The notes under the pieces: generated by a model
What the model was told of the DNA's origin: nothing
What the model saw: only the letters and a program-made list of their open reading frames with translations
The model's database searches: none
Shown here: one piece after another, positions 61,024 through 64,000 of the stretch
Layout of the letters: each line of letters starts with the position of its first letter
Numbering within the stretch: the stretch's first letter is position 1
NCBI GenBank assembly: GCA_029582155.1
Contig: CM055902.1
Location: forward strand, 12,827,041-12,891,040
Direction: 5' to 3'
DNA length: 64,000 bases
DNA from: Panopea generosa
Taxonomy: Eukaryota > Mollusca > Bivalvia > Adapedonta > Hiatellidae
Made by a program: the position numbers and the translations under genes

Positions 61024-63520
61024 TATGATTCAATTTGACAAATACATTTTTTGTTGTTGTGCTACTTTTTTTAAAGTATTTTATATATTGCTGTTGCTAG
61101 CTATTGTCAATGTTAATACTTAAACATTTTAAATTCTCTATTTGAGTTTTCAATGTGAATGCCAAAACATGCCAAAATACAAATAGCATCTATTCGGTTA
61201 AAGTATCGTATTTACATTACATCTGCCGAAATAATTAGCTACTATTAATGTTTAAATCAGAACTTCGTTGTTTTTCCTTTATGTTTCTCGTAGTCGTTCG
61301 TTGGTAAGTCACATTGGAAGAGGACTGTAAATGAAAGACTTTTATAGAAAGAAAGGCGTTCAAATTAGTATCAACGGCTATATTATAATCGCCTATTTCA
61401 CTGTTTGCTGTTAATTGTAAATACTTACAAATGTGTGTTCAAACATTATGACTGAGTTAACTGTATATACACCATCTGTGTTTACCATGCGACATGGATC
61501 TTCAAGTTTATGTAATTTTAATCAAATAAGCCAGCATTGCTCGTGGTTTATTATCGTGTTGTTGTTGTTGAAATGTACATAAAACGAGAGATCTGGCAAG
61601 TATGCAGTCGAGTATGAAACTGAAAATTGCAATGATAAACAGGTCATGTAATTATATGGTTATGTAAATTAATATTGCAAAGATGAAACGACCATATGTA
61701 ATTAAAGACAGGTTTTCTAAATTTGCATTGCGATGGTGAGTCGGTAGTCGCCATATAATGATATGGATAGCTACATTTACATTGCAATGACGAGTAGTAA
61801 AAGTCATAAATGGATTCAGTTATCTAAAATGATTTTTTAAAGAGTAATATCGGACAATCTATGATAAATATACTGTTCAATCATAAAGGAAAGACACATA
61901 GCCTTTTATCAGTTTAGGTATCAGATAAGATAAAACCAAATTGCGTTTGCTGGTTTTATATTCCTGCAGAAAGCCATATGAACATGGAAAAATGCTCAGT
62001 TCGGACATACAGTCTTCTTAAAATCTAACATCAGACTGTTCTCGCAACACACAAAATCATTTCCTTGCAATTCGACATTGCTATGGAAGAATGTAATAAT
62101 GTAAACATAGCGTTTAAAGCGGCATAACCAGTATTTTTACTCTTTCAAATCAATAAACAAGCAGGTATCATTGCAATATTTATTATAAGTTGTGACAACC
62201 TGGACCATGTCTGGTGCAAAATAACTTTTACACATGTAAGAAAGATATCGACTGTTATAGATGAATAAAAGGCCAGAAGAACTCACGAAAATGATTGTCA
62301 TTCATAAACACATTTCTTTTGTTATCAAAGAAATACTGGTTATGCCGATTTAAATAAATTGGCTTCATATTTGTTATCGATTATGTCTCCATAACAAATA
62401 TTATTATGTACGTTTAATGTGTGCTTAAAAAATAAAAAAACAGTATATAAAATATTGCTTGTTCAATGTAATACCCAGAATGTGTAGATATATCAATATA
62501 TTGAAATAACATACTCATTCCACAAACGGGCCAACAAAAGATCGGACCTTGACTTTGATTTCACAGTTATTTTTTTTTAAACTGTAATTTTTTAACAAAG
62601 GAATATTCCCCGTAGTAGCTAAATGTGAAAATGTATGTCATATATATGACATAAATATGTCCGCTACAGTCAAGTACTGTAGTCAAAAATAAGAAATGCA
62701 TTACCTAATTATAACAAACATATTAAGCAATGGCAAAAAGGATAACTGAGTTGGAACGGTCAGTTGAAACCCGCCTACGAAAGAACTTAAACATGCTTTA
62801 GGAATGTTCCCAGTCTCCCTCCTTTATTCGACCTCTCATTATAAAAGGGTCCTTTGTTTCACCCTTTGACAATTTATTCGAAGCATACATTTATGCATAG
62901 TACGTACTTGCAAACAGTGTTCAAAGGATATCACAGGAAGTATAATTCAATATCAAAATAATTGAACTAACGTACGGTTCTACTAAACCGCTGTGGTAGT
63001 CTTGGGATAGAGCGGTAATGACATAACTTAAAAAGACAAAACATCTAAATAACCATTAGAAGAGGACAGTGGTTTTGTACACGGCAATAAAACTAGAGGC
63101 ACAATAAAGGGTTGAAGTATTGCATACCGTGTAAGGTAGTAAAAGCTATGTTAATTTCACAAATGTACTAGCTTTGCTCATTAAAAAATATTCTATAGGA
63201 GGTGTACTATTCAAAATAGATGGTCATCACAACATCACAATCACAAATAATGAATTAAATAATCATTATATGGTATGAGAAATATTCTTGGGTAATCACA
63301 CCAGAAAGACCTGTGAAATGGAATGTCACCGGACAGCTCAGTCTCGTTAAATCTAAATCTAGAAAACATATCGCTAGCACTTGTACCTTACAAACAAAAC
63401 CATTGTAGCAAAACATATTGACACTTTTTATAAAGAACTCTGAACCGATATGCAAAGTCAGTATAAACTAATGAATGGCACACAATATATGTAAAACACA
63501 AACAGGAATGAAAATCAAAC
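61024..63520. other. 3' flank of gene 4 and spacer
   Basis: About 61590-61995 is homologous to the flank of gene 1. The remainder is AT-rich; minus frame 63255-63455 and a TATAAAAG near 62840 have no gene attached. Confidence 0.55.
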
Positions 63521-63524
63521 TACA

Positions 63525-63640
63525 AATAAGTACGTATTGTAAGTTAGATCACCTTATTAAGTTATATATTAATATGAATGAAGCCAGAGAGCAACTGAAG
63601 GACCGATCTAAACACATTGTAATTTTGTCAATCAAGTTTC
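63525..63640 (+). pseudogene. LINE reverse-transcriptase fragment
   Basis: KLDHLIKLYINMNEAREQLK corresponds to the DRIEYWVDMYINIDEARSEF block of the 57438 remnant. Nothing else of the element is recognisable around it. Confidence 0.6.
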
Positions 63641-64000
63641 ATATTATGAAAATAATTCTTTTTTTGTTATTGAATGTTTTTTCTCGGGTTACTTTCTTGT
63701 TTAACACAATCGAGCCTGCACTATAATGACGCTGATTAAATAAGCAACCCATGTTTCGTGCTGTCATCACTGGTTGTTTATTTTAGTTATTTCTTCCTTA
63801 GAATGTAAGAGCCCTACCCCTCAGGGGGCTTATTCATAAATAATACGTGTACCTTGAACAAGAACATTTCTTCTTAATATACTTTCTGTCGTAACGTTTA
63901 AAAACAGATATATTAATACATACGATATAAAAAGTATTTAAATAATTTGGTTCCATAAGTTGTGTTAATGATATGGTTGTTGACACTTTTGGTAAACGAA
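63641..64000. other. Window end, nothing supported
   Basis: AT-rich DNA with no coding or RNA signal. Confidence 0.6.

Noticed and set aside
62838-62850. TATAAAAG as promoter of a further gene at the window end.
   Set aside because: No start exon, signal exon or open frame follows before the window ends; TATA strings are common in AT-rich DNA.

Overview
The window is AT-rich eukaryotic DNA. Its coding signal is a scatter of short exons with GT/AG (once GC/AG) borders, set in long introns full of microsatellites, tRNA-derived SINEs, decayed LINEs and TTAA-flanked DNA transposons. The modules (EGF, EB-like, CCP), repeat landscape and LINE type fit an invertebrate metazoan, most likely a bivalve mollusc. 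That placement is an inference; no species-diagnostic gene is present.

The main content is a cluster of four related genes for small secreted, modular, cysteine-rich proteins that appear to be GPI-anchored. Gene 1 (+, 5964-11344, 5' end not found) encodes EGF, calcium-binding EGF, EGF, EB-like and a GPI-signal exon. Gene 2 (-, 26166-21440) encodes a signal peptide, three EB-like modules and a GPI-signal exon; one EB exon has TGA in place of a conserved cysteine. Gene 3 (+, 27714-28765) is head-to-head with gene 2 and shows only a signal-peptide exon (GC donor) and a CCP/sushi exon. Gene 4 (+, 50158-61023) has a TATA box, a start exon holding only ATGATG, a signal-peptide exon, EB and EGF exons, one dead EGF exon and a GPI-signal exon. 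Every module exon is bounded by phase-1 introns, so modules can be skipped, duplicated or recombined without frame loss. All three signal exons are exactly 67 nt in phases 0 to 1.

Duplication at several scales explains much of the rest: a 630-bp exon-plus-intron tandem duplication (55.67-56.9 kb), three degenerate copies of the DNA around the first gene 1 exon (4.9-7.3 kb), a segmental duplication of the gene 4 promoter region (38.55-42.15 kb versus 48.57-50.2 kb), homologous 3' flanks of genes 1 and 4, and an inverted duplication behind genes 2 and 3.

Mobile DNA: a 2.9-kb TIR element with TTAA target duplications (45340-48218) keeps the ends of a Mutator/Kolobok-like transposase gene plus a DEDDh exonuclease-like tail. 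Two long-TIR TTAA elements (3626-4715, 28854-31538) carry a repeated short ORF. There are LINE reverse-transcriptase remnants at 34.9-36.1, 56.9-58.7, 60.6 and 63.5 kb, and about a dozen SINE pieces. Tandem repeats include a ~175-bp satellite (1.14-2.43 kb), a 27-bp minisatellite (42.8-44.4 kb) and several microsatellites.
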